This document shows, one piece after another, positions 48,291-56,012 of a stretch of DNA of 64,000 nt. Every line of letters begins with the position of its first letter. Position 1 is the stretch's first letter. The notes beneath the pieces were generated by a model that saw only the letters and a program-made list of their open reading frames with translations, was not told the origin of the DNA and ran no database searches. The DNA is from Mesorhizobium sp. CAU 1732 (lineage in GTDB: Bacteria > Pseudomonadota > Alphaproteobacteria > Rhizobiales > Rhizobiaceae): the NCBI RefSeq assembly GCF_039888675.1, contig NZ_JBDQQR010000001.1, positions 1,860,001 to 1,924,000 of the forward strand. Reading direction: 5' to 3'. The translations under genes and the position numbers were made by a program.

Positions 48291-49258
48291 CCACGCACCG
48301 CCAGGTAGATCGCCGCGCATACGCCGGCCAATGCGATGAGCAGCACATCGGCCGATCGATAGAGCGCGAGCGCCCGGCGGATGTCCGCGGCGGTCGCCTC
48401 CCGGCGCCCGCCCTGGCCCATGAAGACGTCATCCACCAGGACGCCGCCATAGGAACGTGGACCGGCGAGCGCGAGGCCGAGCGCGCCTGCCATCGCGGCT
48501 TCCGGCCATCCCGCATTGGGCGATTTGTGGTGCTTCGCGTCCCGCAGCATCGCCTGCCATGCGTCGCGAGGCGACGCGTCTCTTGTCAATGCAGCGGCCG
48601 CGATGATCAGCAGCGCCGTGAGCCGGGAGGCGGGCAGGTTCACGAGGTCGTCAAGCCGGGCCGACGCCCAGCCAAATGCCTGATGGCGGGGTGTGCGGTG
48701 ACCGATCATGCTGTCGGCGGTGTTGATCGCCTTGTAGGCCACGCCTCCCGGCAACCCGCCGACCGCCAACCAGAAAGCCGGCGCCACGATGCCGTCGGAG
48801 AAATTTTCCGCGAGGCTCTCGATCGCGGCGCGGCAGACGCCTGCCTCATCGAGCGTCTCGGGATCGCGCCCGACGATCTGCGAGACGGCACTGCGCCCCG
48901 CAGGCAACCCGCCTTGCTCCAGCGCGTCGGCCACCGCCTCGACATGCTCGCCCAGGCTGCGCTGCGCGAGCAGCGACGTGGCGAGGAGGGCAAGAACGAC
49001 CAGCCAGACGCCATCACCGAGAAGCGCCTGCAAGGCGAAGGCCGGAACGGCGACCGCCGCGATCAAAAGCACCAGCGCGCAGACGCCCATCCGGCGACGG
49101 CGCATCTCGGCGTCACCCTCGCGATTGAGCGTGCGGTCGAGAGCCGCGACAAGGCGTCCCATCCACGTCACGGGATGGCCGATCAGACGGAAGAGCCGGT
49201 CCGGATATCCGGCGACGCGTTCGATGATGAGAGCGAAAAAGGCGACGAGAAGGGTCAT
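48287..49258 (-). CDS. cbiB: Adenosylcobinamide-phosphate synthase
   Basis: A 323-residue membrane protein (CbiB/CobD) that attaches aminopropanol or its phosphate to adenosylcobyric acid. Conserved PDRLFRLIGHPVTWMGRLVA, AIESLAENFSDGIVAPAFWL, YKAINTADSMIGHRTPRH and HHKSPNAGWPEAAMAGALGL. Convergent with cobO with a four-base overlap. Called cobD in P. denitrificans nomenclature, not to be confused with Salmonella CobD. Confidence 0.94.
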   Translation of the reverse strand: MTLLVAFFALIIERVAGYPDRLFRLIGHPVTWMGRLVAALDRTLNREGDAEMRRRRMGVCALVLLIAAVAVPAFALQALLGDGVWLVVLALLATSLLAQRSLGEHVEAVADALEQGGLPAGRSAVSQIVGRDPETLDEAGVCRAAIESLAENFSDGIVAPAFWLAVGGLPGGVAYKAINTADSMIGHRTPRHQAFGWASARLDDLVNLPASRLTALLIIAAAALTRDASPRDAWQAMLRDAKHHKSPNAGWPEAAMAGALGLALAGPRSYGGVLVDDVFMGQGGRREATAADIRRALALYRSADVLLIALAGVCAAIYLAVRG

Positions 49259-49477
49259 GCAATCCGGGCCTGCGGTGTAACTCCGCTTTTATTGAGGCGC
49301 TGTCGCCCTTGCCAGCTCTCTCGTGCCTCGACGCTCCGGACGATCTGCCGCATCCCCCTGGAACAAGGTAAACATCGCGTTCAACATTTATTGTCATTTT
49401 TCGTGAAGGATCGCGCCTGAGTTTTGGTCGGGGGGAGAACTCGCCTTCGATCTGTTGTGTATCGTGTACAGGTCGCC

Positions 49478-50482
49478 ATGCGTCTCCTCCGTTCTTCCCT
49501 CGCTCTTTTCGTATCCGTCGCGATCGCCGGCTGCTCGACCGGCTCGAGCGTCGACGTGCTGCAAAGCGTCAAGACATCGAACGAAACGACGAGTTCGATC
49601 ATGAGATCGGTCGTGCCGAAGGCGGCGGTCGGTGCGTCTGCCGCGGGCTATCCGGGCACGGCCGCCGTGACGGCGCTGGCCGAGCCGACGGAGAACAAGG
49701 CAGCCGCGATCGAGCAGGTCGCGATGGTGAGGCCGCAGAACGTTCAGCCGCAGGCCGGCCCCCGCCGCACAGTCTACAGCCCGAATTTCCGCGACGCGCA
49801 TCCGATGAAGTTCGGCAAGGTCACGCCGGCCCACCACGCGGTCCACGGCGTCGACGTCTCGCGCTGGCAGGGAAACATCGATTGGCCGAAACTCCGCAGC
49901 CAGGGCGCGAATTTCGTGTTCATCAAAGCGACGGATGGCGGCGACCATCTCGATCCGATGTTCCACAAGAACTGGAAGGGCGCGGAAGCCGCCGGCATCC
50001 GGCGCGGCGCTTATCACTTCTTCTACTGGTGCCGCGTCGCGAGCGAGCAGGCGGACTGGTTCATCCGCAACGTGCCGAAGGAAGCAGGCGCTCTGCCGCC
50101 GGTGATCGACGTCGAATGGAATGGTCAGTCGGCCTGCAAGAAGCGTCCGTCGCGCATCCAGGTCCAGCAGAAGATGCAGGTCTTCATGGACAAGCTCGAG
50201 GCGCATTACGGCCAGCGCCCGATCATCTACACGGCCCCGGATTTCTATGAGGACAATCTGACCGGCGCGTTCAAGGATTACCCGTTCTGGCTCCGCTCCG
50301 TCGCCGCGCACCCCTCGGTGCGCTATCCCGGCCGCGACTGGGTGTTCTGGCAGTATTCCGGCACCGGCCTGTCGAAGGGCGTCGGCGAGAACATCGACCT
50401 CAACGTCTTCCACGGCAACGAGGCTCAGTGGCACAAATGGATCGAGCGCAACACGCTGGGCTCGCAGATGGCGCGAAACTAG
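49478..50482 (+). CDS. GH25 lysozyme-family lipoprotein
   Basis: 334 residues. Lipoprotein signal peptide with lipobox near residue 18 (VAIAGCSTG), a flexible Ala/Thr-rich linker to about 115, then the GH25 domain. The domain shows HGVDVSRWQGNIDWPKLRSQ, FVFIKATDGGDHLDPMFHKN, GAYHFFYWC and LPPVIDVEWNG; the D-x-E pair is the catalytic centre. GH25 enzymes cleave the MurNAc-GlcNAc bond of peptidoglycan. Anchoring suggests a role in wall remodelling rather than attack on other cells. ATG 49478 chosen because the signal peptide starts there. Confidence 0.88.
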   Translation: MRLLRSSLALFVSVAIAGCSTGSSVDVLQSVKTSNETTSSIMRSVVPKAAVGASAAGYPGTAAVTALAEPTENKAAAIEQVAMVRPQNVQPQAGPRRTVYSPNFRDAHPMKFGKVTPAHHAVHGVDVSRWQGNIDWPKLRSQGANFVFIKATDGGDHLDPMFHKNWKGAEAAGIRRGAYHFFYWCRVASEQADWFIRNVPKEAGALPPVIDVEWNGQSACKKRPSRIQVQQKMQVFMDKLEAHYGQRPIIYTAPDFYEDNLTGAFKDYPFWLRSVAAHPSVRYPGRDWVFWQYSGTGLSKGVGENIDLNVFHGNEAQWHKWIERNTLGSQMARN

Positions 50483-50575
50483 CGCACAGAGGCCGAATAC
50501 TCCTGCGCGCATCTATCGACGGGCGCGGCGCCACGATACGCTGCATCGCTCGAATGCACCCAAGGGGAGGGCCGT

Positions 50576-50824
50576 TTGCTTCGTATCGAAAAGATCCCGA
50601 TCGCCTCGATCTACATTCCGACCGAGCGCCGCAAGACCCTGCACCCGGAGACGGCGCGCTTGCTCGCCGAAGACATTCTTGAGAACGGCATGAAGACGCC
50701 GATCCAGGTGCGCCACGACGGCAAGCGTTATGTGCTGGTCGAGGGACTGCACCGCCTGGAAGCTGCGCGCTTCCTCGGCGAGACCGAGATCGACGCCTAT
50801 CTGGTGCAGGCGCGCAAGCATTGA
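50576..50824 (+). CDS. Small stand-alone ParB/Srx N-terminal-domain protein
   Basis: An 82-residue protein consisting only of the ParB N-terminal fold: PIASIYIPTERRKTLHPETA, DILENGMKTPIQVRHDGKRY and the nucleotide-binding box VEGLHRLEAARFLGETEIDA (G-x-H-R). No helix-turn-helix or dimerisation domain follows, so it is not a chromosome-partition ParB. Start TTG 50576 is inferred from GGGGAGGG just upstream. Function unknown; the fold occurs in CTPases and nucleases. Confidence 0.75.
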   Translation: MLRIEKIPIASIYIPTERRKTLHPETARLLAEDILENGMKTPIQVRHDGKRYVLVEGLHRLEAARFLGETEIDAYLVQARKH

Positions 50825-50836
50825 GAATTTGACTGA

Positions 50837-50862
50837 CCCCGCCCGGCAGGCCGGACGGGGTG
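50837..50862. terminator. GC-rich hairpin between convergent genes
   Basis: CCCCGCCCGGC, AG, GCCGGACGGGG, one bulged base, then TGTGTT. The position between two convergent genes fits a bidirectional terminator, but the T tract is poor. Confidence 0.5.
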
Positions 50863-50878
50863 TGTTCTGGCGAGACAG

Positions 50879-51754
50879 CTACTCGCGTGGCGCGGCGTCC
50901 TTGCCGCCGCGTTCGTGCTGGCCCCAATGCTTGCCGCCGCGCGGGCGATCCTCGCTTGTGACGAGGCCGTCCTCGTTGCGGTCCATGCGGGCAAAGACCC
51001 GTTCGGCGCGCTCGGGGACTTTTGCGACGAATTCCTTGGCGCTCAGTTCGCCATTGCCGTCCGCATCGAGCGTGTCGAACATGGCGGATGCGCGCTCCTG
51101 CATGAGGCCGGAAAAACCCTCGAGGTTCATGCCGTCGCGCATCATGTCACGCATTTTGGCATGCACGTCGCGCATCGCCTCCGGCATCTCGGCGCGGCGC
51201 TCCGCACGGGCTTCGCGACGTTCCGCGCGCTCTTCCCGGCGCTGCGCAAAACGCTCGCCGCGCGCTTCCTGACCTGCGGCGAATTCCTCCGGCGAGATCA
51301 TGCCGTCGCTGTTCGTATCGAGACGCTCGAACTGTTCGGTGACGCGCGCGCTGCGGCGCTCCGCACGCTCTTCCTGCGTCATCTCGGCCCTGCCGTCGCG
51401 CCGCTCAGTGCGTGGCCCGTCGCGGTGGAGACGGCCGGCCTCGCGGCCGGTCCGCGTGACGATGCCGTCCTCGTTGGGCTTCATGCGCTCGAAGCGCGCC
51501 GCCGCGCGCTCGCCAGCGGCGGCCAGGAACTGCTCGCGGGTCACGACGCCATCGCCATCGGCATCGAGCGCCTCGAACCGCGCCTGCTCGCGCTCCTGCA
51601 TCAGATTGGCGAGATTGGCGACATCCATGCCGTCGGCATCGATCAGGGCGCGCATCTCGGCGCGAAACCCGCCGCGCGCGTCCTTGTCCGCCGTCTCCGC
51701 ATAGGCGGCGGTGGCGCCGGAGGCGGCCAGAAGGGCGATGATCAGTGTCTTCAT
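50879..51754 (-). CDS. Secreted EF-hand protein
   Basis: 291 residues. Signal peptide MKTLIIALLAASGATAAYA, then five EF-hand loops. Four look canonical (DADGDGVVTREQF, DTNSDGMISPEEF, DADGNGELSAKEF, DRNEDGLVTSED); one is degenerate (MKPNEDGIVTRTG). An Arg/Glu-rich charged helix separates the halves (RREERAERREARAERRAEMP). Probably a periplasmic calcium-binding protein. ATG 51754 is set by the signal peptide. Confidence 0.85.
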   Translation of the reverse strand: MKTLIIALLAASGATAAYAETADKDARGGFRAEMRALIDADGMDVANLANLMQEREQARFEALDADGDGVVTREQFLAAAGERAAARFERMKPNEDGIVTRTGREAGRLHRDGPRTERRDGRAEMTQEERAERRSARVTEQFERLDTNSDGMISPEEFAAGQEARGERFAQRREERAERREARAERRAEMPEAMRDVHAKMRDMMRDGMNLEGFSGLMQERASAMFDTLDADGNGELSAKEFVAKVPERAERVFARMDRNEDGLVTSEDRPRGGKHWGQHERGGKDAAPRE

Positions 51755-51867
51755 GTGGGGTGGTGTCCTCGTTGCGATGTCCCTGCCTCGCACAGTGCCG
51801 ACGCGCACATTACGGCGCGCTTGCCGGGAGATTACATCGCGGTAATGCAGGGTTAACGCGGGTCTTG

Positions 51868-51909
51868 CCTTCTCCCCGCAGGCGGGGAGAAGGAAGTGCG
51901 CGCACTTCC
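51868..51909. repeat. Paired palindromes (RIME-like)
   Basis: Two adjoining perfect palindromes: CCTTCTCCCCGC, AG, GCGGGGAGAAGG, then GGAAGTGCG/CGCACTTCC sharing two bases with the first. Located between two minus-strand genes. The first palindrome looks like a dispersed intergenic repeat of rhizobia and can form a strong hairpin. Confidence 0.7.
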
Positions 51910-51970
51910 TCGATGCCACGCCCCGTTTCCGGTCTGGTCATTTCGGGAATCCGTTTGCCGTCCTGCGCGA

Positions 51971-52675
51971 TCATGACGTGTCGGGCCGCTCCATCGCCCA
52001 GGCAGCGAGGCCGTGCACGGTGTCGAGAATGTCGTGGATTTCGTGGGTTGGCCGGGGACGCGCGCCTGGCGGGCGGCCGGGACGCAATGGCCAGACGCGG
52101 CGGATACGGCGGCTGTTTCGCGCGCTTGCGTGTCCGATATTTTGTGCGCCTGCGTCGCGGGCCGCACGCCAGCGGGCGAAGCGCCGGGCCTGTCGCGGCA
52201 GGTCGTCCAGCGCCGACGCGAGCGCGGTGAGGCGCAGAGTGAGGCGGACAGCATCGACCGGGGCGTCGGCTGCGGGCGGGCGGCGGATCGGAAACGGGTC
52301 GCTCAGGCCGGGGAAGCAGATGCGCGGAACGCCGCTCCGCGACGATCGCCGAGGCCGGTGCGCGCGCGGCAGCGGGTCGAAGAGCTGAAAGCCGTGGCCG
52401 GCCTTGGCCGGGGACGCTTGGGGACCGGCGAGAACCTTCGGCCTGCGCAGGCGCGCCGGCGTAAGCGTGACGACAAGGCCGCGCGCGGCGACGATGACCA
52501 GCCGGCGCGCTGCCGCCTCGGCCGGGCGCAGCAGGCGGAGCACGGCGCGGTGGAGATGGCGGGGAAGGGTGCGGTCTGCGCCGCCGCCGCTGGTGATACC
52601 GGCCATCGCCCCAAGGCTCGCCAGCACGCGCTTCAGCGCCTGACGGTTCGTCTCGATCGCGGCCTTCCAGTCCAT
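51971..52675 (-). CDS. Conserved hypothetical Arg/Pro-rich protein
   Basis: 234 residues, no known domain recognised. The sequence has a structured feel despite its arginine content: AAARRLVIVAARGLVVTLTP, GFQLFDPLPRA, VPRICFPGLSDPFP, then DDLPRQARRFARWRAARDAG and HEIHDILDTVHGLAAWAMER at the C-terminus. Codon use is GC-rich like its neighbours. No signal peptide or membrane helix. No clear functional link to the EF-hand gene. Confidence 0.65.
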   Translation of the reverse strand: MDWKAAIETNRQALKRVLASLGAMAGITSGGGADRTLPRHLHRAVLRLLRPAEAAARRLVIVAARGLVVTLTPARLRRPKVLAGPQASPAKAGHGFQLFDPLPRAHRPRRSSRSGVPRICFPGLSDPFPIRRPPAADAPVDAVRLTLRLTALASALDDLPRQARRFARWRAARDAGAQNIGHASARNSRRIRRVWPLRPGRPPGARPRPTHEIHDILDTVHGLAAWAMERPDTS

Positions 52676-52844
52676 CGCATCCTCCGCGCCTCTTTGGTCA
52701 AGGCGGCGGGATTATCGCGCGGGTTTGGGGGAGGTGGATAAAATGGGGCGGGGTTGCGGCGATGGTTTTCGCAAGTAATTGATCGGGCTTGGGAAACGGC
52801 TTCGGCGATGTGGAAATCTTTCCACCGGCGATCTCCACCTCAAT

Positions 52845-53060
52845 TTCGTCATTCTCGGGCGACCGGAGCGCAGCGGAGGGAGACCCGGGAATCCATGCCT
52901 CGGCAGTTGGTGAGAGACGGGGTGGTCACGGATGGTTTGTGATCTCCGGTGCCCCAGATAAGTGCCGGGTTCTGCACCATCCTGCGATGGAACCGGCGAG
53001 GCATGGATCCCCGGGTCTTGGCATCGAGCTGCGCTCGACGCTCCGCCCGAGGATGACGAA
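52845..53060. repeat. Long inverted-repeat element, copy 1
   Basis: 216 bases bounded by TTCGTCATTCTCGGGCG and its near-complement CGCCCGAGGATGACGAA. Next inside, CCCGGGAATCCATGCCTCG pairs imperfectly with CGAGGCATGGATCCCCGGG. The two arms of about 55 bases flank a central 100-base loop. Copy 2 at 53148 has the same architecture. Open frames within it are by-products of the palindrome. Confidence 0.8.
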
Positions 53061-53147
53061 GTGGGTGGGGTAGGGTCACCGAAAACCGTCACCGCCTCCG
53101 AACTTGGCCCAGCCGAAACCACCCCACCTTAGCGATCTCCACCCCAC

Positions 53148-53359
53148 TTCGTCATTCTCGGGCGACCGGAGCGCAGCGGAGGAAGACCCGGGAATCCATG
53201 CCTCGTCGGTTGGCGACGGGCGGGGTGGTCCCGATGGTTCGTGGTCTCCGGTGACCGGGCGCGCCAAGTTCTGCCCCATCCTGTGGCTGAACCGGCGAGG
53301 CATGGATCCCCGGGTCTGCGCATCGAGCTTCGCTCGACGCTCCGCCCGAGGATGACGAA
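53148..53359. repeat. Long inverted-repeat element, copy 2
   Basis: 212 bases with the same end arms and order of blocks as copy 1, same orientation, with a more diverged central loop. Both arms and parts of the loop (GATGGTT, ATCTCCGGTG-like) align with copy 1. Probably a dispersed non-coding repeat family. Confidence 0.8.
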
Positions 53360-53460
53360 GTGGGGTGGGGATGCCCGAGGATGACGAAGTGGGGTGGGGA
53401 TGCCCGAGCATGACGAATCGGGGTGGGGATGCCGCGAGCATGACGAACCGGGTGGGGGGC
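53345..53460. repeat. 29-bp tandem repeat array (four units)
   Basis: Units begin at 53345, 53374, 53403 and about 53432, each containing CGAGSATGACGAA followed by a GGGGTGGGGATG-type G-rich tract; later units diverge. The unit is the right end of the adjoining inverted-repeat element plus a G-rich linker, so the array appears to have grown from that end by slippage. Confidence 0.8.
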
Positions 53461-53643
53461 GTTCGCACAACCCGAATCCCGGAGCAAACTCGACACGCTT
53501 CGGCATTCTGCTGCTCGTATGCGCAAGACACGTCGCACGCTCGGTCAATCAATACGGACGGGTGGTCAATGGAACAGCTATCCGCATTCGATAAACTGCC
53601 CATCCCGCCGCCAAGCGCGGCGTCGGCTAACGGGAGAAATACG

Positions 53644-54018
53644 TTGATCAGGAATGCATCCATCCGGCTCGCTGCGGCCGCCATCGTCATGGGATGTAGC
53701 AGTGCAGGCGCCCAGACGGCAGGGGACTGGGTTCTCGGAAACTATCAAAATTCCGGCTACTGGTTTCCAGGCGTCGCCGAGAAGATTCAGAATGGCAAGG
53801 TAACGATCCGTTACGATGACGGCGACCGGGAAACGGTCTCCAGCAGGAATGTGCGCCCCTACGACTGGATGATCGGCATGAAGGTGGAGTGCAACTACAA
53901 GAATGCCGGCGACTGGTATTCCGGTACGATCGCGTCTCTTGCGGGCGAAAGGATCGGGATCACCTACGATGATGGCGACAAGGAAACAACCAAAACCGGT
54001 CGTTGCCGCTCCAGGTAA
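53644..54018 (+). CDS. Secreted protein with two Tudor/SH3-like repeats
   Basis: 124 residues from a TTG start (53644) preceded by GGGAGA; ATG 53569 is an in-frame alternative without a good signal peptide. The N-terminus IRNASIRLAAAAIVMGCSSA is a signal peptide, perhaps with a lipobox at VMGC. Two similar units follow, about 45 residues each: GYWFPGVAEKIQNGKVTIRY then DDGDRETV, and DWYSGTIASLAGERIGITYD then DGDKETT. The W-x-x-G and Y-D-D-G-D-x-E-T pattern suggests tandem Tudor/agenet-like barrels. Function unknown. Confidence 0.65.
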   Translation: MIRNASIRLAAAAIVMGCSSAGAQTAGDWVLGNYQNSGYWFPGVAEKIQNGKVTIRYDDGDRETVSSRNVRPYDWMIGMKVECNYKNAGDWYSGTIASLAGERIGITYDDGDKETTKTGRCRSR

Positions 54019-54094
54019 CAGCCCCCCGGCACAGGTGTGGCGCGGCTGGGACGCAACGCAGGTCTCCGCCCACGCGAAACAGGGTGACCAGGGC

Positions 54095-54135
54095 ATGGAT
54101 CGCCGTGCATCCTTCCGGACGGAGCGGCGATCCAT
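54095..54135. repeat. 41-bp palindrome
   Basis: ATGGATCGCCG and CGGCGATCCAT form perfect 11-bp ends around a centre that also pairs (TCCTTCCGGACGGA). It lies 77 bases after the Tudor-like gene. Confidence 0.65.
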
Positions 54136-54145
54136 CTCTTTGTTT

Positions 54146-54194
54146 GAGCATCGGATCAGCCCGAAAACCGGATTCCGCTTTCGGGCCGATGCTC
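54146..54194. repeat. RIME-like 49-bp palindromic element
   Basis: GAGCATCGG...GCCCGAAAACCGG and CTTTCGGGCCGATGCTC pair imperfectly. The form (GAGCATC, CGAAAACCGG, TTTCGGG, GATGCTC) matches the intergenic palindromes widespread in rhizobial genomes. It lies directly next to the preceding palindrome. Confidence 0.75.
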
Positions 54195-54243
54195 CAGCCC
54201 TCTCCTGACGCGCCGCCCCGGCAACACAAACAAAGGAACCTCC

Positions 54244-54597
54244 GTGAAGACACCCTTCAAAACCGCCGCCATGTCGGCCGCATTGGCGTTTTTCATCTCC
54301 GCGCCCGTCGCGGGCGCTGCAGGCATGAAGTTCGATATCGAGAACAGCTCAGACTACATCATTACCGGTTTCTATACCGGCGAGGAGGGGGAGTGGAGCG
54401 CGAACTGGATGAACTTCAAGCTCGACGCCGGCGAAACCGCGGCCATGGAATTCAACCATGACGGCGCGTGCGACATCGAATTCTACGTCACCTGGGAAGC
54501 CGAAGACGGGTCCAGCATCAAGGGCGACGAGACATCGATCGATATTTGCGATGCGGACACGATCTATTTCGACGGCAAGGAAGCCACGTACGATTGA
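54244..54597 (+). CDS. Small acidic secreted protein, unknown function
   Basis: 117 residues from GTG 54244 with AAAGGAAC upstream. Signal peptide about 1-25 (AAMSAALAFFISAPVAGA). The mature part is acidic and beta-rich: KFDIENSSDYIITGFYTGEE, FKLDAGETAAMEFNHDGACD, then IEFYVTWEAEDGSSIKGD and ICDADTIYFDG. Two cysteines (ACD, ICD) could form a disulfide. No domain recognised. Lies just after the RIME-like element. Confidence 0.72.
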   Translation: MKTPFKTAAMSAALAFFISAPVAGAAGMKFDIENSSDYIITGFYTGEEGEWSANWMNFKLDAGETAAMEFNHDGACDIEFYVTWEAEDGSSIKGDETSIDICDADTIYFDGKEATYD

Positions 54598-54792
54598 CGG
54601 TCAAGCAGTCATGAACAGGAAGGTCCGTGTCGCGTGGCGCGGGCCTCCCGCGCCCTTTCGATTGGGGATGGCGATCCCTTTACTTCCGGGGACAGTAGAG
54701 ATACCGGTGTTCTGCGGGCAAGACTTTGGCCTGCTTCCCCACCGGTTCGCCTGAGCAGGACGCCGGCGAAGCATCGTTTTCAGGCGTCCCTA

Positions 54793-55818
54793 TTGATCAC
54801 GAGCGACAAACCCTTCGTATTCTCCTCCGAAGCGACCCGTGACGATACCGCTGCCGGGTTCGGCCGCTACCATGACCTCTATCCGGTGGCGTCGGACGTT
54901 GCCATGACGGGCGAGCGCTTTCACGCTGAAGCGCGCGCGCACCAGCTCTCGCGCATGATCGTTCTCGACCGCCGGATCAGCGGCGTCACCCACAGCCGAA
55001 GCGCACGTCACGCAAAGCGCGACGGTTTCGACCATGTGGTGCTCCAGCTTCTGGTTTCCGGCCGATGGATAAACGGCGCGCCAAGCGAGGAGCGCCTGGT
55101 TCAACCAGGCGAGGTGATCTTCCACGACATGACCCGCCCGCACCGCAACTGTGCCGATGGTGCGCGAATTGTGACGATCAACCTGCCGCGCGACCAGATC
55201 GAACGCGCCATGCCCATGAGGCCGGGCGCGCACGGCGCAATCCTTCCCGCATCCGCCTCCCAGCTTCTCGGCGAATTCATGCTCCTGCTGGTGCGGCGCG
55301 GTGGCGCGGTCCCGGCCCAGATGGCGGACAGCGCCGGCAGGGCGGTGGCGGAACTGGTCGCAGGCGCATTCGCCAGTTTGGACGGCCAGCATGCGCCGGC
55401 AAACCGGGAAGCCCATTTCACCGCCTTGCGCCGCGAGCGGGCCGAGCTTTTCATCGAAGCCCGTCTGGCCGATCAGGCTCTCGACGCCGATCTCGTCGCA
55501 TACGGTCTCGGCGTCTCCCGAACGGTGCTCTACCAGATGTTCAAAACCTCCGGCGGAGTAGCCCGTTACATCCTCGCCCGGCGGCTGGAGCGGTTGGGCA
55601 ACGCCCTGCGCCAGCGCTCCGAGACGCGCTCCGTGTCCCAGCTTGCCTTCATGTGCGGATTTTCCAGCGAGAGCCATTGCAGCCGGGCGTTTCGCGCGGC
55701 CTATGGCATGCCGCCCGGGCAATATCGCAACGAGGCGACGCGTGAGAAACGCGTCCTGAGCACCCCCGTCGGCCCTGCCCACAGCGAGCTGGACACCTGG
55801 CACGCGGCCCTTCGCTAG
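54793..55818 (+). CDS. AraC-family transcriptional regulator
   Basis: 341 residues from TTG 54793; a longer form from GTG 54634 is possible and the start is uncertain. The N-terminal ligand domain (about 1-200) has a cupin-like part: DGFDHVVLQLLVSGRWINGA and PGEVIFHDMTRPHRN. The C-terminal AraC DNA-binding domain has two helix-turn-helices: LVAYGLGVSRTVLYQMFKTS and VSQLAFMCGFSSESHCSRAF, ending AAYGMPPGQYR. Target unknown; next to IS remnants. Confidence 0.82.
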   Translation: MITSDKPFVFSSEATRDDTAAGFGRYHDLYPVASDVAMTGERFHAEARAHQLSRMIVLDRRISGVTHSRSARHAKRDGFDHVVLQLLVSGRWINGAPSEERLVQPGEVIFHDMTRPHRNCADGARIVTINLPRDQIERAMPMRPGAHGAILPASASQLLGEFMLLLVRRGGAVPAQMADSAGRAVAELVAGAFASLDGQHAPANREAHFTALRRERAELFIEARLADQALDADLVAYGLGVSRTVLYQMFKTSGGVARYILARRLERLGNALRQRSETRSVSQLAFMCGFSSESHCSRAFRAAYGMPPGQYRNEATREKRVLSTPVGPAHSELDTWHAALR

Positions 55819-55866
55819 ACCGGGCCGACTGTTAAGCCGCTACTTCTGCTGCTGTGGGCGCGTTCC

Positions 55867-55984
55867 TGATGCGGGGCTGGAGAATGTACGTGGTGAGTTC
55901 AGCCTGACGGCGCTCGCCTACAACATCAAGAGAGCCATAACCATCGTCGGCGTCCTTGGCCTGATCACGGCCTTACGGGCATAA
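55867..55984 (+). mobile_element. C-terminal remnant of an IS transposase (IS5/IS1182 type)
   Basis: A frame open from about 55867 ends in GLENVRGEFSLTALAYNIKR, then AITIVGVLGLITALRA and a TAA at 55982. The segment F-x-L-T-A-L-A-Y-N-I-K-R-A-I is the usual tail of DDE transposases of the IS5/IS1182 groups. Nothing of the catalytic part is present, so this is an inactive fragment. Confidence 0.7.
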
Positions 55985-56012
55985 TCGGCCGCTCCGGACC
56001 ATCGGAGCCAGA

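Noticed and set aside
53345..53460. CRISPR array
   Set aside because: The 29-bp units are contiguous with no unique spacers between them, and no cas genes are present. They derive from the end of a neighbouring inverted repeat.
52754..53690. Several open frames inside the repeat cluster
   Set aside because: They follow the inverted-repeat arms, occur on both strands and change frame between the two copies, so they are by-products of the repeats.
49424..55818. A prophage, suggested by the GH25 lysozyme, ParB-like protein and repeats
   Set aside because: No structural, packaging, integrase or phage repressor genes are present. The lysozyme is a lipoprotein.
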